A stretch of DNA of 64,000 nucleotides from Sphingobium cupriresistens (GCF_004152865.1 NZ_SEOO01000003.1:1-64000), one strand, 5' to 3'. Shown: positions 25,964 through 35,369, numbered from the stretch's first letter. Notes: generated by a model from the letters alone, not told the origin. A program made the numbers and translations.

Positions 25964-26536
25964 CTAGTCGGATAGATAGCCCGCTGCCTTGAGCAGCGTG
26001 CGGGTTTCGTAAAGCGGCAGGCCCATGATCGCGCTGTGGCTGCCCATGATGGTGCGGATGAGGCCCGCGGCGCGGCCCTGTATCGCATAGCCGCCTGCCT
26101 TGCCGCGCCATTCGTCGCTGGCGATATAGGCGTCGATCTCGGGCTGCTCCAGCCGCTTGAAGATGACGATATTGTCCGACAGGCGATGCCGCGCGCGTCC
26201 CTCGCCATCGATCAGCGTGATCGCGCTCAGTACCCGGTGCCGCCGTCCCGACAGCAAGGCCAGGCAGGCGCGCGCGTCCGCCTCGCTCTCTGCCTTGGGC
26301 AGGATACGGCGCCCCACGGCCACCACGGTATCGCCCGACAGGACCAGCGCGCCGGGATGGCGCGCGGCCACAGCCACGCCCTTTTCAGCCGCGACGCGCG
26401 CGGCGTATGCGGCAGGCAGTTCGGCTTTCAGGGGCGTTTCGTCGATATCGGCGGGATCGACGGCATCGGGGACGACGCCGATCTGTCCCAGAAGGTCACG
26501 CCGTCTGGGAGAAGCCGAAGCAAGAATAAGCCGCAT
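25964..26536 (-). CDS. maf: Maf-family nucleoside triphosphate pyrophosphatase
   Basis: The 190-residue protein starts with LILASASPRRRDLL, the Maf phosphate-binding signature, and has ALVLSGDTVVAVGRRILPK (about 65-83), RRHRVLSAI and GGYAIQGRAAGLI. Maf proteins hydrolyse non-canonical or certain canonical dNTPs and NTPs. The ATG at 26536 is preferred over an upstream TTG, as it gives the normal family N-terminus. It lies 11 bases after infA and eight before the RNase gene, so the genes are co-transcribed. Confidence 0.94.
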   Translation of the reverse strand: MRLILASASPRRRDLLGQIGVVPDAVDPADIDETPLKAELPAAYAARVAAEKGVAVAARHPGALVLSGDTVVAVGRRILPKAESEADARACLALLSGRRHRVLSAITLIDGEGRARHRLSDNIVIFKRLEQPEIDAYIASDEWRGKAGGYAIQGRAAGLIRTIMGSHSAIMGLPLYETRTLLKAAGYLSD

Positions 26537-26547
26537 GAACAAGCGGC

Positions 26548-26766
26548 TTATTTGAAGCGGTACGTGATCCGACCCTTGGTCAGGTCGTAGGGGGTCAGCT
26601 CGACAAGCACTTCGTCGCCCACCAGCACGCGGATGCGATTCTTGCGCATCTTGCCGGCGGTGTGGCCGAGAATCTCGTGGTCATTTTCAAGCCGGACACG
26701 GAACATGGCGTTGGGGAGAAGCTCCACAACCTGTCCGCGCATTTCAAGCAGTTCTTCTTTAGCCAT
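26548..26766 (-). CDS. infA: Translation initiation factor IF-1
   Basis: The 72-residue protein is a canonical S1/OB-fold IF-1: [18 protein letters not shown] core (here [20 protein letters not shown]) and [20 protein letters not shown]. It binds the A site of the 30S subunit during initiation. Length and sequence match bacterial IF-1 exactly. It is the first gene of the cluster with maf, the RNase and yacG. The 65-base gap upstream separates it from bioA and should hold the promoter. Confidence 0.98.
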   Translation of the reverse strand: MAKEELLEMRGQVVELLPNAMFRVRLENDHEILGHTAGKMRKNRIRVLVGDEVLVELTPYDLTKGRITYRFK

Positions 26767-26831
26767 ATTATCCCGAATTCACAAAATCGCGCCGCCATAG
26801 CGCCAAATTGCGGGAAATGGAAGCCAAGCCT

Positions 26832-28130
26832 TTATTCGCCGAAATGATCGCCTGCGGCGGCGATCGCCGTGAAGATATGATCGAGCTGATCTTCGTCGAG
26901 GCAATAGGGCGGCATCAAGTAGATGGTGTTGCCGAGCGGCCTTAGCAAAAGGCCGTGGCCCAGAAAGAAGGCGCGCAGGCGCGGCGCCAGGTCGGACAGA
27001 TAGCCCGCATCGGCGGCGACAAGGTCGATCGCGGCGATCGTGCCCAACTGCCGCGGGTTGGCGAAGGCGGGGTGGCGGGCGAGCCGTTCGAGTCGCGTTG
27101 CGATACCCTGCGTCAGCGCGACGATTCGGCCCAGCACATCCTCTTCGCGCCAGATCGCCAGATTGGCGACCGCGGCGGCGCAGGCGATCGCGTTGGCGGT
27201 GTAGCTGGACGAATGATAGAATAGCCGGGCGCGGTCGGTCGATCGGTGCGCGTCGAAGATCGGGGCGGTCGCCAGGGTCGCCGCCAGCGGGATCGCGCCG
27301 CCGGTGATACCCTTGGCCACCGCCATGATGTCCGGCACGACGCCCGCCTGTTCGCAGGCGAAGAGGGTGCCGGTGCGGCCCCAGCCGGTCATCACTTCAT
27401 CAGCGATGAACAGCACGCCATGGCGGCGGCAGATCGCGGCCATCTCGCGCAGTATGTCCGCCGAATAGATCAGCATCCCGCCCGCGCCCAAGATCAGCGG
27501 CTCGACGATGAAGGCGGCGGGCTTGCGCGCGCAGGCGGCGTCGAGCGCGTCGAGGCAGGCCCGCTCGCGACCGGGCGCGGGAAAGGGGATGGTGCCGACA
27601 TCGAACAGCAAGGGCTGCCAGGCGGCGTTATAAACGCCGCGTTCGCCGATCGACATCGCGCCGATCGTGTCGCCATGATAGCTATGCTCCAGCACCAGGA
27701 TGCGGCTGCGCGGCCCCCCCGATTCTTCCGTCGCCAACCCGTCCAGCGCCAGATTGTGCCAATAGCCCAGCGCCATCTTGAGCGCGACCTCGACCGCGGT
27801 CGAGCCGCTGTCGGAATAGAAGACATGGCGCAGCTCCGGCTGCCCCTCGCCGCGCGGGGCCAGATCGATCAGCCCCCGCGCCACCGTTTCGGCCGGATCA
27901 TGGGTGTAGCCCGCGAAGATCAGCTGATCGAGTTGCCCCGCCTGCGCGGCGATGGCGGCGGCGATGCGCGGATGGCAATGGCCATGGGTGGTCACCCACC
28001 AGCTCGAAATCGCGTCGATCAGCGTGCCGCCGTCTGCCAGATGCAGCAGCGCGCCTTGCGCCCGCGCGACATGGGGGATCGGCTCATTGAGGCCATGCTG
28101 GGTGAAGGGGTGCCAGACGGGGGATGTCAT
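26832..28130 (-). CDS. bioA: Adenosylmethionine-8-amino-7-oxononanoate aminotransferase
   Basis: The 432-residue PLP enzyme of class III has HPFTQHG at the N-terminus, SSWWVTTHGHCHPRI, EHSYHGDTIGAMSIG, VLFIADEVMTGWGRTG and the PLP-lysine segment AVAKGITGGAIPLAATL. It converts KAPA to DAPA with SAM as amino donor in biotin synthesis. AAAGGA lies six bases before the ATG. The other biotin genes here (bioD, bioF) are 5.5 kb upstream on the same strand and separated by unrelated genes. Confidence 0.95.
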   Translation of the reverse strand: MTSPVWHPFTQHGLNEPIPHVARAQGALLHLADGGTLIDAISSWWVTTHGHCHPRIAAAIAAQAGQLDQLIFAGYTHDPAETVARGLIDLAPRGEGQPELRHVFYSDSGSTAVEVALKMALGYWHNLALDGLATEESGGPRSRILVLEHSYHGDTIGAMSIGERGVYNAAWQPLLFDVGTIPFPAPGRERACLDALDAACARKPAAFIVEPLILGAGGMLIYSADILREMAAICRRHGVLFIADEVMTGWGRTGTLFACEQAGVVPDIMAVAKGITGGAIPLAATLATAPIFDAHRSTDRARLFYHSSSYTANAIACAAAVANLAIWREEDVLGRIVALTQGIATRLERLARHPAFANPRQLGTIAAIDLVAADAGYLSDLAPRLRAFFLGHGLLLRPLGNTIYLMPPYCLDEDQLDHIFTAIAAAGDHFGE

Positions 28131-28189
28131 GACGGTCCTTTCAAGCGATTTCTAATCAGGTGGAATCCCTGATGACTCGGAAATCGCAT

Positions 28190-28241
28190 AAAATCAAAAA
28201 CTAGAGCAAGTGGTCCGACGCAGCCGGACCACTTGCTCTAG
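28190..28241 (-). terminator. Strong rho-independent terminator after the OmpA-family gene
   Basis: A perfect 17-base stem, CTAGAGCAAGTGGTCCG (28201-28217) and its complement (28225-28241), encloses a seven-base loop. On the minus strand it is followed by TTTTTGATTTT. It sits 20 bases after the OmpA-lipoprotein stop and before bioA, so it ends that transcript. The sequence itself may belong to a dispersed repeat family. Confidence 0.8.
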
Positions 28242-28260
28242 GCCAGCATGGCCGCCAAAT

Positions 28261-28875
28261 CTATGGCTTTGCGGCCTCGGTCGCGTTGGGCGCCACCGGC
28301 GGCGGCACGATGATGGCCGGCAGCGCGACCGTCACCTCGACCCGGCGATTCTTCGCCCGGCCGTCGGGATCGTCGCTGCCATCCTCTTTCGCATTGGGGG
28401 CGACGGGGCGGGCTTCGCCCAGCGCGACCAGGGTGATGCGCGCCTCATCCACGCCTTTTTCGACCAGATAGTCACGGACCTTTTCGGCGCGGATGCGGGA
28501 CGCGACCTTGTTGTCGCCATCGGACCCGCGCGAATCGCTGTGGCCGCGCAGCGTGATCGGACCGCCGGCCTGCATCGCCGGGCTGGCGAGCAGCGTTTCA
28601 ACTGTCGCCTTCGCCGTCTCATCCAGCGCCATCGACGATTCGCCAAAGCCGATCACCGCCTCTGCCGGCTCGATCTTGGGCGTTTCCGTTTCGGGCACGA
28701 CTTCGGGGCGCAGGATCGACCGTTGTGGTTCGGCGCCATTGTCCGCGCCATTGTCCGCCACGGCATTGGCCTTATCCGCTTCGTCCACCGCATTGGCCGC
28801 AGGCGTCTGCGCCGGCGGCTGGCAGGCGGCGAGCGCTGCGCACAGGATGATAGAAGCGCGACCAGATTTCGTCAT
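28261..28875 (-). CDS. OmpA-family peptidoglycan-associated lipoprotein
   Basis: The 204-residue protein has a lipobox ending LAAC (Cys18), a 50-residue Ala/Asp/Asn-rich low-complexity spacer and an OmpA C-terminal domain with GHSDSRGSDGDNKVASRIRA and the motif's terminal KNRRVEV. OmpA domains bind peptidoglycan, so it tethers the outer membrane to the wall. It overlaps the antiporter gene upstream by four bases (ATGA), an unusual partner. A strong hairpin terminator follows. Confidence 0.88.
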   Translation of the reverse strand: MTKSGRASIILCAALAACQPPAQTPAANAVDEADKANAVADNGADNGAEPQRSILRPEVVPETETPKIEPAEAVIGFGESSMALDETAKATVETLLASPAMQAGGPITLRGHSDSRGSDGDNKVASRIRAEKVRDYLVEKGVDEARITLVALGEARPVAPNAKEDGSDDPDGRAKNRRVEVTVALPAIIVPPPVAPNATEAAKP

Positions 28876-30683
28876 TTTTCCTCTCCTTGTCGCCGGGGCT
28901 GGGCGGGCGGCACATAGGACAGGATCGTGTCGCCGGGTTGGGGCGTGGGGCGCGAAGCATGGGTGAAAAAGCGCAGCGCCCCGGTCTTGCGCAACAGCAA
29001 CAGCATGTCGCCCTCCGGCGGCAGCGCTGCGCGCGCTGCGTCATAGTCGAACTGCTCGCTGATCCGTGTCTTGCGGAAGGTCCAGCCCTGCTCCTCGCGC
29101 TGCATGATGTCCTCCACGCCATGGCCGGATTCGAACAGCGCGCGCCCGCGCAGCGATTCAGGCAGGCTGCGCGGATCATGATCGTCGCTGGCGTTGCCCA
29201 GCTGATGGACATTGTCGCGCCCGATTTCCGGGGCGAATTCGTTGCACACCAGCGCATTATAGGCTTCATTGTCGGTCGCCGCCGCCAGCATCTGGAACTG
29301 GGTCAGGTCCAGCCGCTCTTCGGTCGCTTCCGACAATATCTCGCCATGATAGGTGGGGATGCCTTGATGCCGGGCCGGCGCAAGCCGCTGCCAGCTATTG
29401 TCGGCGATCGTCACTGGCACCTCCAATTGGCGCAGTTGAGCCGCAAGTCCCAGGGTGAAGGGCGTAGCGCCGACGATCAGCAAGCCCTGCTCCGACGCAC
29501 CCGTAACTTTCAGCCAGCGTGCGACCGGTTTGATCGAAAATCCGTGAAACAGGATGGTGGTGACGACCACGGCGAAGGACAAGGTGACCAGGATCGACCC
29601 GTCGCTATAGCCCAGCCGATCGAGCCGCAGCGCGAACAGGCCGGAGATCGCGACCGCGACGATGCCGCGCGGCGCGATCCAGGCGACCAGCAGCCGCTCA
29701 TTCCAGGGCACGGGCGAAAAGGCGAGGCTCAACAAGACCGTCGCCGGGCGAACGAGGAACAGCAGCGCCAGCAGGAAGGCCAGGAACCGCCATTCAAACT
29801 GGCGCAGCACCTCCAGATTGAGCGAGGCGGAGAGGATCACGAACACGCCTGAAATCAGCAGGACGGTGACATTTTCCTTGAACGGCTGGATGTCGCGCAG
29901 CGAATCGAAACGCATATTGGCCAGCGCCACCCCCATCACCGTGACCGCCAGCAGGCCGGTTTCCTGCTGGATCATGTTCGATCCCACGAATACGCCAATC
30001 ACTGCGACCAGCAGCACCGGGGCCTTGAGATATTCGGGCACATGGCCGCGCGGGAAGGCCCAGCCCACGGCGCGGGCGGCGAGCCAGCCGATCAGACCGG
30101 CGATGACCGCCGCGGCCAGCAGCGACAGGATGACCGACGCCAGCGTGCCGCCCTCGCCCGCGCGGCGCAGATATTCATAGGTGACGACGCCCAACAGCGC
30201 GCCGACCGGATCGTTGACGATCGCTTCCCATTTCAGGATCGCGCGCGGCCGCGCCGCGACATTGGACTGGCGCAGCAGCGGCAGCACCACGGTCGGCCCG
30301 GTGACGACCAAAATCCCCGCGAACAGGATCGCGACAGGCCACACCAGCCCCCCGACATAATAGCAGGCCAGCGACCCCAGCACCCAGCCGATGGGCGCGC
30401 CCAGCGCGACCAGCCGGGTGACCGCGCCATCGGTCTGGCGCAATTCACGGAAATTGAGGCTGAGGCCGCCTTCGAACAGGATCAGCGCGACCGCGACCGA
30501 CACCATCGGTTCCAGCAATTCGCCGAAGACATGTTCGGGGTTGATGAGGTGGAGAACCGGACCGGCGAGGACGCCTGCGGCCAGCATCAGAGCGATGGCT
30601 GGCCAGCCGGTGCGCCAAGCGATCCATTGCGCGCCGATGCCTAATATGCCGATGAGCGCGATGGATAGAGCCAGTTCCTGCAT
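28872..30683 (-). CDS. Cation:proton antiporter with C-terminal TrkA-N-like domain
   Basis: The 603-residue protein has an N-terminal part (about 1-395) with around 12 transmembrane helices, including ALILFEGGLSLNFRELR and KWEAIVNDPVGALLG. These carry the acidic transport residues of CPA-family Na+(K+)/H+ antiporters. The C-terminal part (about 400-520) is a Rossmann-like TrkA-N domain (LLIVGATPFTLGLA) that usually senses NAD(H), then about 75 residues of tail. It is an inner-membrane ion exchanger, specificity unknown. The ATG at 30683 is chosen because the hydrophobic helix follows at once. Confidence 0.92.
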   Translation of the reverse strand: MQELALSIALIGILGIGAQWIAWRTGWPAIALMLAAGVLAGPVLHLINPEHVFGELLEPMVSVAVALILFEGGLSLNFRELRQTDGAVTRLVALGAPIGWVLGSLACYYVGGLVWPVAILFAGILVVTGPTVVLPLLRQSNVAARPRAILKWEAIVNDPVGALLGVVTYEYLRRAGEGGTLASVILSLLAAAVIAGLIGWLAARAVGWAFPRGHVPEYLKAPVLLVAVIGVFVGSNMIQQETGLLAVTVMGVALANMRFDSLRDIQPFKENVTVLLISGVFVILSASLNLEVLRQFEWRFLAFLLALLFLVRPATVLLSLAFSPVPWNERLLVAWIAPRGIVAVAISGLFALRLDRLGYSDGSILVTLSFAVVVTTILFHGFSIKPVARWLKVTGASEQGLLIVGATPFTLGLAAQLRQLEVPVTIADNSWQRLAPARHQGIPTYHGEILSEATEERLDLTQFQMLAAATDNEAYNALVCNEFAPEIGRDNVHQLGNASDDHDPRSLPESLRGRALFESGHGVEDIMQREEQGWTFRKTRISEQFDYDAARAALPPEGDMLLLLRKTGALRFFTHASRPTPQPGDTILSYVPPAQPRRQGEEK

Positions 30684-30818
30684 GGGCGCAGGATAGACGG
30701 ACACATTGGCGGTCGTCACCCCCCGATATTTTTCGATATTGCGGGAACTATCGTGACGAACCCGTGTGTCGGGCGCGAAAGAAAAGGGCCGGTCTGTGAC
30801 AGGCCCCTCGCTATCACG

Positions 30819-31235
30819 TCATTGCGGCGGCTGGCCCGGCTGCGCCGGGGCGGCCGGAGTCGCAGGTGCCGCTGGTGCAGCCGGAGCCGGCGGCGCGGCG
30901 GCCTGGATGCGTTGCTGGAGCGCCGGATCGGCGGCCGCCGCCTGCCCGATCTGGTTGAATTTTTCAGGCGGCAGGCCCGACGCCTGCAAAGCGGCCAGCA
31001 TCTTGGGCTGCTTGTCGGCCTCGGCGATCGAGGCGTCCGACTGAATCTTGGTCACTTCGACCGCCGCGGCGGCGAACTGCTTGATGTCGCTGTCACTGAA
31101 ATTGCTGGCGCCTGCTGCGGGCGCGGTGGGTGCTGTAGGAGCGGCGGCATCCTGCGCAAGGGCGGGGTAAGCTGCGAACAGCGCGATCGACGCGATGCCG
31201 GCTTTCAGAAATTTACTGCTGTTGGGACCCGTCAA
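30819..31235 (-). CDS. Secreted DUF4168-family protein
   Basis: The 138-residue protein has a signal peptide (about 1-27, ending PALA), an N-terminal Ala/Pro/Thr stretch, a central DUF4168-like helical domain (FSDSDIKQFAAAAVEVTKIQ) and a Pro/Ala-rich tail of about 30 residues. Its function is unknown. The start is TTG, with AGGAG eight bases upstream, and no better start is in frame. A GGAAC-N17-CGTC promoter lies 36 bases before it, suggesting general-stress control. Antisense tracts over it are shadows. Confidence 0.8.
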   Translation of the reverse strand: MTGPNSSKFLKAGIASIALFAAYPALAQDAAAPTAPTAPAAGASNFSDSDIKQFAAAAVEVTKIQSDASIAEADKQPKMLAALQASGLPPEKFNQIGQAAAADPALQQRIQAAAPPAPAAPAAPATPAAPAQPGQPPQ

Positions 31236-31270
31236 CTTTCTTCTCCTCTTGACCGATATACTGATGAACA

Positions 31271-31296
31271 GACGACCAAGTTGTTGAAAGCGTTCC
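31271..31296 (-). promoter_or_regulatory. Candidate EcfG (general stress sigma factor) promoter
   Basis: On the minus strand, GGAAC (31296-31292) and CGTC (31274-31271) are separated by 17 bases. This matches the alphaproteobacterial EcfG consensus GGAAC-N16/18-CGTT with one mismatch. The predicted transcript would begin about 30 bases before the TTG start of the DUF4168 gene. It is a motif match only. Confidence 0.5.
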
Positions 31297-31459
31297 TTTC
31301 GGAAAAGGCCTGAACGGCCAGTTGTGGGATTTGAGGGGTAACGGGATTGAGGGAAACAGCTCGTCCCGCCACAGTCGCGATCCGCCGCAGCGCCCTTCGC
31401 CGGCGCGCAATGACGATCGGCCCGGATTCGTCAAAACGGTCCGGGCCGACCATTGGATG

Positions 31460-33511
31460 TCACCAGATTTTCACGCGATCCTTGGGCGCCAGATAGATTT
31501 TGCCGCCCGGCGCAGGCTTGAACGCATCATACCAGGCGTCAAAATTGCGCACGATGTCGGTCCGATATTGCGATGGCGCGTGCGGATCGGTGACCAGCCG
31601 CTGGCGTAAATTCGCCTCGCGATAATTGCGCCGCCACACCTGCGCCCAGCCCAGGAAGAAGCGCTGGTCGCCGGTCATGCCATCGATCACCGGCGCGGGC
31701 TTCCCGCCCAGCGACGCATGATAGGCGTCGAGCGCGACCGCCAGGCCGCCCAGGTCGCCGATATTCTCGCCCATGGTGAAGGCGCCCTTCACATGCGCGC
31801 CGGGGAAGGGCTCATAGGCGTCATATTGGGCGCCCAGCTTCGTGGTCAGCGCCTTGAAATTGGCGACGTCCTGGTCGGTCCACCACTGGTTGAGCTTTCC
31901 CGTCTCGTCATATTTCGCGCCCTGATCGTCGAAATGATGGCTGAGTTCATGGCCGATCACCGCGCCGATGCCGCCATAATTGACCGCGGGGTCCGCCTTG
32001 GGATCGAAGAAGGGCGGTTGCAGGATCGCGGCGGGGAAGACGATCTCCACCATGCCGAAATTGGCGTAGGCGTTGATCTCCATCGGGGTCATGCCCCATT
32101 CCCAGCGATAGATGGGTTTGCCCAGCTTGCCGATATTATAGTCGAATTCGAACTGGTTCGACCGCTGCGCATTGCCCAGCAGGTCGTCCCGCCTGATCGC
32201 CAGCCCGTCATAATCGCGCCACTTGTCGGGATAGCCGATCTTGGGCGTGAAGGCGGCCAGCTTCTTGTGCGCGCGCGCCTTGGCCGTATCGCTCATCCAT
32301 GGCAGGCCGTCGATGCGGCGGCCCATGGCGGACAGGACATTCTTGACCAGCACGTCCATCGCCGCCTTGGTTTCCGGCGGGAAATATTGGGCGACATAGA
32401 CTTTGCCGACTTCCTCGCCCAGCGATTCCTTGAGGAAGGTGACGCCGCGCTTCCACCGTTCCTCGCGCTCCGGCGTGCCCGACAGGGTGGTGCCGTAGAA
32501 GGCGAAGTCAGCGTTCGCGACGCTGTCGGGCAGATAGTCGGCATAGGCGTGCAGGCTGGCCAGCAGCAGCGCGTCCTTCAGCACGCCAACCGGCGTTTTC
32601 GCGATCAGCGCGGCTTCACCCGTCACGGCGCTGGGCTGGGCGACCAGCAGGCTGGCGGGAGTCAATCCGTTCGCTTTGTAATAGGCCGCGAAGTCGAAAC
32701 CGGGCGCGGCCTTCTGCAGGTCGGCAAGCGTCATCTTGTTATAGGTCTTGTCGGCGTCGCGGCTTTCGACCTGGCTCCAATGGACCTTGGCGACCTCCGT
32801 TTCGAACGCCATCAGCGCCGCCGCGCGCATCTTGGCGTCGCTTTCGCCGGCCAGGGTCAGCATCTTTTCCAGATGCGCGACATAGGCGGTGCGGATCGCC
32901 GCCATCTTTTCGCCCTGGTCCAGATAATAGTCGCGGTCGGGCAGGCCCAAGCCACCCTGCGTCATCGACAGGATATAGGTTTCAGGGTCTTTGTCGTCCT
33001 GCCCCACATAGAAGCGGAACGGGCCGGGTACGCCGGCGCGGGCGCCCTTGGCCGCGACCCTGGCATAGCCGGCCAGGTCGGTGACGCCCCTGACCTCGTC
33101 CAGCCAGGGCTTGATCGGCGCCAGTCCCTTCGCCTCGACCGTGGCGCCGTCCATATAGGCGGCATAGGCGTTGCCGATCTTGCTGCCGCTATCCTTCTGC
33201 GCGCTTTCCAATATCGCCCTGGTCCGCGTGCGCGACAGGTCGTCCAGCGTGTTGAATGCGCCATAATTGGACTTGTCGGCGGGGATCGGCGTGTTTTTCG
33301 CCCATGCGCCATTGGCATAATCGTAAAAATCGTCGCCGGGCTTTACCGATTGGTCCATGCCCGCAGCGTCGAAGCCATAGCTGCCATAGGTGGGCTTGTC
33401 GGCGCTTGCCGAGGTCGGCGCTGCGGCAGGTGTCGCCGGCTGGTCGGCCTGCGCCATGGTGGCGGCCAGCGCCAGCGCCGTGGCGGCTGCGCCGAGGAGG
33501 AGGGTTTTCAT
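31460..33511 (-). CDS. M13-family (neprilysin-like) zinc metallopeptidase
   Basis: The 683-residue protein has a signal peptide (about 1-23), the M13 N-terminal domain with PGDDFYDYANGAW (about 53-65), and a peptidase domain. Zinc ligands are in VIGHELSHHFDDQG (HExxH near 517) and the third ligand Glu lies in ENIGDLGGLAVALDAY (near 578). The end KDRVKIW matches family members. It probably degrades periplasmic or extracellular peptides. The ATG at 33511 is picked for its signal peptide and the AAGGG nine bases upstream. It follows bioD by 104 bases. Confidence 0.94.
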   Translation of the reverse strand: MKTLLLGAAATALALAATMAQADQPATPAAAPTSASADKPTYGSYGFDAAGMDQSVKPGDDFYDYANGAWAKNTPIPADKSNYGAFNTLDDLSRTRTRAILESAQKDSGSKIGNAYAAYMDGATVEAKGLAPIKPWLDEVRGVTDLAGYARVAAKGARAGVPGPFRFYVGQDDKDPETYILSMTQGGLGLPDRDYYLDQGEKMAAIRTAYVAHLEKMLTLAGESDAKMRAAALMAFETEVAKVHWSQVESRDADKTYNKMTLADLQKAAPGFDFAAYYKANGLTPASLLVAQPSAVTGEAALIAKTPVGVLKDALLLASLHAYADYLPDSVANADFAFYGTTLSGTPEREERWKRGVTFLKESLGEEVGKVYVAQYFPPETKAAMDVLVKNVLSAMGRRIDGLPWMSDTAKARAHKKLAAFTPKIGYPDKWRDYDGLAIRRDDLLGNAQRSNQFEFDYNIGKLGKPIYRWEWGMTPMEINAYANFGMVEIVFPAAILQPPFFDPKADPAVNYGGIGAVIGHELSHHFDDQGAKYDETGKLNQWWTDQDVANFKALTTKLGAQYDAYEPFPGAHVKGAFTMGENIGDLGGLAVALDAYHASLGGKPAPVIDGMTGDQRFFLGWAQVWRRNYREANLRQRLVTDPHAPSQYRTDIVRNFDAWYDAFKPAPGGKIYLAPKDRVKIW

Positions 33512-33615
33512 GGGTTGCATCCCTTGCATCATAATGGCGATCGGCCTTGGGCCGTTCGTTCTGACGCGGACTTGAACGCCCGTCAAAGAATGAAGTCCAT
33601 GTCGTTGGTCGAAAA

Positions 33616-34248
33616 TTATCGATCGTTGAAATATTCGGGAAGCCGGATGTGCGCGGCGAAAGCGGTGGCCAGGGCGGCGGGATCAAGCCGGTCCAGATGC
33701 GGCAAGCGGCCGAGCGACGGCGCGCCCGCCAGTTGCGGGATGATCCGCTCATTTTCGTCATGCGCCTCGCCGATGAAGGCGATGCCCGCCACGCGCACGC
33801 CGCGCGATCGCAACGCCTCGATGCTCAGCAGACTATGGTTGATCGTGCCGAGGCCGGTGCGCGCGCAGAGGATCACAGGCTGGCCCCAATGGGCGAACAG
33901 GTCGGCCATCAGCAACGTCTCGGAAATCGGCACCAGCACGCCGCCCGCGCCCTCGACCACCAGCGGTCCGTCCACCTGGGGCAGCGCCAGCTGGTCCAGC
34001 CCGATCGCCACGCCATCGATCCGCGCGGCCAGATGGGGGGAGGCGGGGGTGGTCAGGCGAAAGGCTTCAGGCAGGATGCGCGCCGCGGGCAGGCCGGAGA
34101 GCGCGGCGACGGTTTCCTTGTCGCCTTCGGGATCGACCCCGGCCTGGATCGGCTTCCAATAATAAGCGCCCAGCGCCCCGGCCAGGCCGGCGGCGAACAC
34201 CGTCTTGCCGATGCCGGTATCGGTGCCGGTGACGATCAGAACGCTCAT
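33616..34248 (-). CDS. bioD: Dethiobiotin synthetase
   Basis: The 210-residue ATP-dependent enzyme has the P-loop GTDTGIGKT (8-16), YYWKPIQAG (about 29-37, substrate Lys), VVEGAGGVLVP and the CARTGLGTINHSLL segment of BioD. It closes the ureido ring of dethiobiotin from DAPA and CO2. Its start overlaps the bioF stop by four bases, so bioF and bioD are coupled. bioA, the partner gene, is on the same strand 5.5 kb downstream. No bioB was seen in the window. Confidence 0.94.
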   Translation of the reverse strand: MSVLIVTGTDTGIGKTVFAAGLAGALGAYYWKPIQAGVDPEGDKETVAALSGLPAARILPEAFRLTTPASPHLAARIDGVAIGLDQLALPQVDGPLVVEGAGGVLVPISETLLMADLFAHWGQPVILCARTGLGTINHSLLSIEALRSRGVRVAGIAFIGEAHDENERIIPQLAGAPSLGRLPHLDRLDPAALATAFAAHIRLPEYFNDR

Positions 34249-35369
34249 TGCATCGCCTTAAGCAACGCCTGACCCAGCGCGGCGACATCGGCGCGACCGA
34301 CGTTCAATGTCAGCGAGATGCGCAGCCGGCTGGTCCCCGCCGGCACCGTCGGCGGTCGAATGCCGCGCACGTCGAAGCCCGCCTGCTGCAAAGCTGCGGC
34401 CACCGCCATGGTGCGGATATCGTCGCCCAGGATGAGCGGCACGATCTGGCTGCGGGGCGAGGGCAGGCCCAGCGGCGCGCAAATCGCTTCGGCCGCATCC
34501 TGCCGCAGCGTCTTCAATCGTTCGCGCAGGTCGCTCGCCTGCTCGATCCGGTCCAGCGCCGCCGACGCCGCCACCGCCATCAGCGGGGACGGCGCGGTCG
34601 AGAAGATGAAGGCGCGGGCGCGGTTGATCAGATAGTCGACATGGATGCGCGGGCCGCAGATCAGCGCCCCTTCGGTTCCCATCGCCTTGCCGCAGGTATG
34701 CAGGGTGATGACATTGTGCAAACCGTCCAGCCCGGTCGAAAGCCCGCGCCCGCCCGGCCCGAAGACGCCGGTGCCATGCGCTTCGTCCAGCAGCAGCATC
34801 GCGCCATGGGTCGCCGCCAACTTGGCGAGATCGGTGAGTGGGGCGACGTCGCCATCCATCGAATAGAGCGTCTCTACCGCGATCCAGATACGGCCCGTGC
34901 CGCCCTCCTTGCGCCAGGCCGCGATCAGGTCGGCGAAGCTCTGCACATCATTATGCCGCGCGAACACCGCCTGCGCCTTGCTCATGCGGATGCCGTCATG
35001 GGCGCTGGCATGGATCAGTTCGTCCGCAACGATCAGGTCGCCGCGCTGGGGCAGCGTCGAAAACAGCGCCAGATTGCCGACATATCCGTTGGCGACGAAC
35101 AGCGCCGCCTGCGTACGGAAGAAATCGGCCGCCTTGGTCTCCAGCCCCTCATGTTCGGGCGCATTGCCGCGCAGCAGCCGCGACCCGCCCGATCCCACCG
35201 GCACGCCCCGCCCGATCGCGTCGGCGACGGCCTGCGCGATGATCGGATCACCGGCCAGGCCGAGATAGTCGTTGGAGGCGAAATCCCGCCCGGAACGGGA
35301 GATCAGGCGACGCAATCGCCCGCGCGACTCCAGCGCGGCGAGTTGCTTGGCGAAGGGTTCGGCAGTCAT
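34245..35369 (-). CDS. bioF: 8-amino-7-oxononanoate synthase
   Basis: The 374-residue PLP enzyme of the alpha-oxoamine synthase family has FASNDYLGL (30-38), HASAHDGIRMS, LLLDEAHGTGVFG (about 192-204) and the PLP lysine in CGKAMGTEG (Lys228). It condenses pimeloyl-thioester with alanine to form KAPA, the first dedicated ring step of biotin synthesis. The gene leads the bioFD pair, 71 bases from the next gene upstream on the same strand. The length is typical. Confidence 0.95.
   Translation of the reverse strand: MTAEPFAKQLAALESRGRLRRLISRSGRDFASNDYLGLAGDPIIAQAVADAIGRGVPVGSGGSRLLRGNAPEHEGLETKAADFFRTQAALFVANGYVGNLALFSTLPQRGDLIVADELIHASAHDGIRMSKAQAVFARHNDVQSFADLIAAWRKEGGTGRIWIAVETLYSMDGDVAPLTDLAKLAATHGAMLLLDEAHGTGVFGPGGRGLSTGLDGLHNVITLHTCGKAMGTEGALICGPRIHVDYLINRARAFIFSTAPSPLMAVAASAALDRIEQASDLRERLKTLRQDAAEAICAPLGLPSPRSQIVPLILGDDIRTMAVAAALQQAGFDVRGIRPPTVPAGTSRLRISLTLNVGRADVAALGQALLKAMQ

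Noticed and set aside
28131..28260. Biotin-responsive operator or riboswitch before bioA
   Set aside because: The strong palindrome is better explained as the terminator of the upstream gene because a T-run follows its stem on the minus strand; no BirA-type site is evident.
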